From: Desemzia sp. RIT 804
GTDB lineage: Bacteria > Bacillota > Bacilli > Lactobacillales > Carnobacteriaceae
Assembly (NCBI RefSeq): GCF_016892605.1
Contig: NZ_JAFEMV010000001.1
Location: 744,001 to 808,000, forward strand
Length of the DNA stretch: 64,000 bases
Reading direction: 5' to 3'
The notes beneath the pieces are model-generated. The model did not search any database. It saw only the letters and a list, made by a program, of their open reading frames with translations, and had not been told where the DNA came from. This document shows, in pieces, positions 61,501 through 64,000 of the stretch. The first letter of the stretch is position 1. Every line of letters begins with the position of its first letter. The position numbers and the translations under genes are program-made.

Positions 61501-61860
61501 TTAAAAGAGTGTTGAAATTAAGGTTACTAGAGCTGGACCACCCTGTATAAAAATAATTTTTTTACTACTTGTGACACTACCATATAAAGCAACAATTATA
61601 ATGTAAACTAGTAGTAATCTTGTGACTTCAAGAGAATTTGGTGATAAAAATACACCATAGAGCAATCCTAACCCAATTAATCCATTATATACTCCTTGGT
61701 TTTTGAGTAACACATTAAGTGACTTTTGACTTAATTCTTTCTGATCAATGTTGAATATACGACTTGTCTTGCTAGAAATTGTAATGATTGTTTGAATATA
61801 CATGATATAAAAAAACTCAATAGCAACAATCACCGTTAAAATAATAGACCATATAGTCAT
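61501..61860 (-). CDS. DUF1304 family membrane protein
   Basis: 119 aa from ATG 61860 (GGAGGATAA upstream). Four membrane helices; LLKNQGVYNGLIGLGLLYGVF and VALYGSVTSSKKIIFIQGGPALVTL are the DUF1304 signature. Function unknown. Last gene of a four-gene leftward operon with the monooxygenase, nitroreductase and MarR genes. Confidence 0.9.
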   Translation of the reverse strand: MTIWSIILTVIVAIEFFYIMYIQTIITISSKTSRIFNIDQKELSQKSLNVLLKNQGVYNGLIGLGLLYGVFLSPNSLEVTRLLLVYIIIVALYGSVTSSKKIIFIQGGPALVTLISTLF

Positions 61861-61863
61861 CAC

Positions 61864-62151
61864 TTATCCTCCAAATTCGAAAATTTTTAAGTCAGGTGCT
61901 TTTATGCTGTAATCAGCTACTTTACTAATAAAATTTTGTAGTAAAGGATTTTGATTATGGATATCAATTGCAAATTGATCTTTCCAATTTTCTACCATAA
62001 TGAAGGTATTTCTTTCTTCTAGGGATTCGTAAAGATTGTAGGCTAAACAACCTTCTTCTTTTCTAGTTTCTGAAATTAATTCTTTGGTGTCTGATAGAAA
62101 ATTCTCGCGTTGATTCCCTTTGATAAAAAATGAGGCATTAATAACTTTCAT
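61864..62151 (-). CDS. Antibiotic biosynthesis monooxygenase-like (ABM/YgiN) protein
   Basis: 95 aa, dimeric ferredoxin-like barrel pattern: INASFFIKGNQRENFLSDTKELISETRKEEGCLAYNLYES, FIMVENWKDQFAIDIHN. Probably acts on quinones or other redox-active compounds with the neighbouring nitroreductase; inference. AGAGAGGAAG before the ATG; four bp from the next start. Confidence 0.9.
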   Translation of the reverse strand: MKVINASFFIKGNQRENFLSDTKELISETRKEEGCLAYNLYESLEERNTFIMVENWKDQFAIDIHNQNPLLQNFISKVADYSIKAPDLKIFEFGG

Positions 62152-62168
62152 TTGATCAGCTTCCTCTC

Positions 62169-62798
62169 TTATTTAAAAGTAGTGAATTCTTTTGCATCCA
62201 GTCGAATAGAATTATATCCTTCTTCTAATGCTTTACCAATGGATAGAATCATGACCGGTACATAACGGTCTTTTTTTAATCCAAATGCTTCTGCTAATTT
62301 ATCGGCTTCAAATCCACCAATAGGGTTCGTATCATATCCATGAGCACGTGCAACAAGCATAAATTGCATAGCAGCTAAACTGGAATCAATTTTTACGACA
62401 TCATTCATTTCTTCTCTAGTGAAGTTTTTGTAATAAGGGATGATTGCAGCTAATTGTTCATCTCTCACTTTTGGAGACATTTTACCTTCAATTACTGCCT
62501 GATTATAAATTACTTCTCCATACTCATAACATTCCATATCTCCAAATATAAGTATCATTGCTGAAGACGTATCATTTTGTCTTGTGTTGAAACGAATTAA
62601 AGGTTTCAATTTTTGTTTTTCTTCAGGACTCTCGACGACTACGAAACGCCAAGGCTGCATATTTACTGATGACGGTGCGATAGTTGATTTCTGAATCATT
62701 TCAAGCATTTCTTCATTAGAAATTTTGACACTTTCATCGTACAATCTGATAGATTTTCTATTATAAGCGATATCTGAAAAATTATTATTTATTGTCAT
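62169..62798 (-). CDS. Nitroreductase family protein
   Basis: 209 aa FMN-dependent oxidoreductase. RKSIRLYDESVKI (FMN phosphate site), STIAPSSVNMQPWRFVVV, and SSLAAMQFMLVARAHGYDTNPIGGF with the cofactor-binding loop. Reduces quinones or nitro compounds. It starts 3 bp after the MarR stop, so they are co-transcribed. Confidence 0.92.
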   Translation of the reverse strand: MTINNNFSDIAYNRKSIRLYDESVKISNEEMLEMIQKSTIAPSSVNMQPWRFVVVESPEEKQKLKPLIRFNTRQNDTSSAMILIFGDMECYEYGEVIYNQAVIEGKMSPKVRDEQLAAIIPYYKNFTREEMNDVVKIDSSLAAMQFMLVARAHGYDTNPIGGFEADKLAEAFGLKKDRYVPVMILSIGKALEEGYNSIRLDAKEFTTFK

Positions 62799-62800
62799 TT

Positions 62801-63217
62801 TTAAACCTCTTCTTTGATTAATTTTTTAAGCAATAGTCGTAATTGTTTCTCTTCTACAGAACTAAGTAGATGATATAAAGGATTTTGTGGTCTATCATGT
62901 TCTTTCTCACAGCTTTCAAGATCCATTTTTGCTTTTTCAGTAATTTCTACGAAAATTTCTCGATTATTTTCTTTATTTCTTTCTCGAATCACATATTCTT
63001 TTTCTTCTAAAATTTTTAAATGTCTCGTAACAGCAGCACTATCAATATGTAACCTATGCTGTATTTGCTTTTGCGAACATTTTCCTGTTTCTTTAAGAAG
63101 CATCATTAATTCATACCTGGTCAAACTAAATCCAGTTACTTCCTCAAATTTGGATGTCATTTCTTGGTTCGCAATCTTTATCTGATAAAGAAGACTACTA
63201 AATTCTTTAAGGTTCAA
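62801..63217 (-). CDS. MarR-family repressor
   Basis: 138 aa from TTG 63217 (AAGGAGGTATAG upstream). Winged-helix core: GKCSQKQIQHRLHIDSAAVTRHLKILEEKEYVIRERNKENNREIFVEITEKAK. First gene of the operon; two operator palindromes lie 30-55 bp upstream. Likely responds to phenolic or quinone-type stress and represses the operon. Confidence 0.92.
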   Translation of the reverse strand: MNLKEFSSLLYQIKIANQEMTSKFEEVTGFSLTRYELMMLLKETGKCSQKQIQHRLHIDSAAVTRHLKILEEKEYVIRERNKENNREIFVEITEKAKMDLESCEKEHDRPQNPLYHLLSSVEEKQLRLLLKKLIKEEV

Positions 63218-63245
63218 ACTATACCTCCTTTTTTTTGCTCTACAA

Positions 63246-63272
63246 TTGACTAGTCAACAATTGACAAGTCAA
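63246..63272 (-). promoter_or_regulatory. Tandem MarR operators
   Basis: TTGACTAGTCAA (63246-63257) and TTGACAAGTCAA (63261-63272), 15 bp centre to centre, both dyads of TTGAC/GTCAA; overlap the presumed promoter. Confidence 0.8.
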
Positions 63273-63342
63273 TTGTAAAACAAAAATATCATTTTGTAAA
63301 TAATAAAAAATAAATATAAACAATTAAAATTCTATTTTTTTA

Positions 63343-63432
63343 GTTGTGAGAGCCAGCCTAATTGTATTAATTACTTTAACATTGAACGGATTAGTTGCAA
63401 ATGGAGTTGTTTTTGCTACTCTTTATTTCTGA
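63343..63432 (+). pseudogene. Membrane-protein C-terminal remnant
   Basis: Frame reads VVRASLIVLITLTLNGLVAN then GVVFATLYF-stop; one hydrophobic helix, no ribosome site or ATG. Origin unknown. Nothing else coding is seen in 63273-63527. Confidence 0.3.
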
Positions 63433-63527
63433 ACAACTAGAATGAAAAATACCTAATCAACCAGTTGGCAAATGCTATAAATGAGCAATTATCAAAAAAG
63501 AATAAATTATAAATTTTATATTCTTTT

Positions 63528-63555
63528 TTACATGAAACTACTCAATTTAATGTAT
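63528..63555 (+). repeat. dif-like site S7 (degenerate)
   Basis: TTACATGAAAC, spacer TACTCA, ATTTAATGTAT. Fits the 11-6-11 layout but with more changes than the others. Confidence 0.5.
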
Positions 63556-63567
63556 TTAAGTAAACAC

Positions 63568-63597
63568 ACTTACAAGTATATTTGTACTTGTAAGTGT
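63568..63597. promoter_or_regulatory. Dyad upstream of the small RHH-like gene copy 3
   Basis: CACTTACAAGTA and TACTTGTAAGTG form a near-perfect palindrome. Copy 2 at 43033 also has a dyad upstream, of different sequence. Confidence 0.45.
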
Positions 63598-63656
63598 AGG
63601 TAACACTGTTCAGCTTCTATCCGTTATTACTTATAATAAAACAGGAGGTGCCTATT

Positions 63657-63812
63657 ATGCCATCAGCAAACGTTTATGTGTCCATTAATAGTTCTATTTT
63701 AATCCTTATTGAAGAAATGAAAGGGCATTTAGAAAAATAATTTCTAATTCAAGCTAATCAACAAGATATTATTGAAAATGCAATTATTTTCTTAAGTACT
63801 CAATCTAACTAA
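63657..63812 (+). pseudogene. RHH-like small protein, copy 3, stop at codon 28
   Basis: ATG 63657 after ACAGGAGGTG. MPSANVYVSINSSILILIEE, MKGHLEK, then TAA (63738-63740) and in frame FLIQANQQDIIENAIIFLST, QSN-stop. Ribosome site is strong. Occupies the S7-S8 cassette. Confidence 0.7.
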
Positions 63813-63927
63813 ATAGGTAAAAAAATTAGGCCCATTAAAATTTAATTCTAATTAGCGAAAAAAATCCATAACCTGAATAGGTTATGGATACCCCATATTT
63901 TTAAAAAAAATAAAGAACTTTCAAAAA

Positions 63928-63982
63928 AAGAACCTTGTTAATACAAGGTTCTTGATACACGATTCTATACAATTTCATGTAT
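63928..63982 (+). repeat. dif-like site S8 with adjacent hairpin
   Basis: Hairpin AAGAACCTTG-TTAATA-CAAGGTTCTT (63928-63953); site 63955-63982: ATACACGATTC, spacer TATACA, ATTTCATGTAT. Same spacer as S3. Confidence 0.8.
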
Positions 63983-64000
63983 CGTATGTGTAAAATATAG

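Overview
The window comes from a low-GC Gram-positive bacterium of the order Lactobacillales. The protein repertoire (pSK41/pGO1-type conjugation genes, CadC/CadD, FetAB, YvrJ, DUF975, Ser/Glu-rich lipoproteins) fits Carnobacteriaceae or Enterococcaceae, but the species cannot be named from sequence alone. The left 5.7 kb looks chromosomal: a TVP38-type membrane protein, a PepSY lipoprotein, pgsA, a second lipoprotein, tRNA-Ser(CGA), a DUF975 membrane protein, a YflT-type stress protein and tRNA-Arg(UCU). An intact IS30-family element (5738-6843) forms the boundary with plasmid-type DNA.

6.9-28.3 kb is a nearly complete conjugative plasmid backbone. It has a RepA_N initiator with intragenic iterons and a candidate countertranscript RNA, an ArdC-like protein, and an oriT with a MOBQ nick sequence lying between the relaxase and two divergent accessory genes. 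A leftward transfer operon runs VirB2-like, PrgI/VirB3-like, split VirB4, EssB-like TraF, SLT-NlpC/P60 hydrolase, VirB8-like, split VirD4, VirB6-like, lipoprotein, topoisomerase III. A second plasmid maintenance module, ParA/ParB with an iteron centromere, sits at 40.7-42.3 kb. The window is therefore either a plasmid integrated into the chromosome, probably through IS30, or a mosaic replicon.

28.5-64 kb is an accessory mosaic: a RelE/Phd-type toxin-antitoxin pair, cadCD, a PHP-ATPase two-gene system, an iron-efflux locus (NiCo/czcD riboswitch, P1B-4 ATPase, FetAB), a YvrJ/endolysin/DUF1906 lysis-like cassette facing ImmR/ImmA regulators, NhaC, and a DUF1304/monooxygenase/nitroreductase/MarR operon, plus many broken genes and IS relics.

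The most striking structure is a family of eight 28-bp Xer/dif-like sites (11-bp arm, 6-bp TAnnnA spacer, 11-bp arm) at 29343, 30549, 33808, 57950, 60463, 60709, 63528 and 63955. They bracket gene cassettes: cadCD; the PHP-ATPase system; a single 29-aa peptide; the GNAT/nitroreductase block; a small protein gene. The first three sites point one way and the other five the opposite way, and three spacers are shared exactly between the two arrays. Five sites abut a hairpin. One site lies next to the gene of a short tyrosine recombinase whose promoter overlaps arm-like half-sites; an inverted partial copy of gene plus promoter lies at the other array, and both copies are frameshifted. This looks like a pdif-module-like cassette system with its own recombinase.
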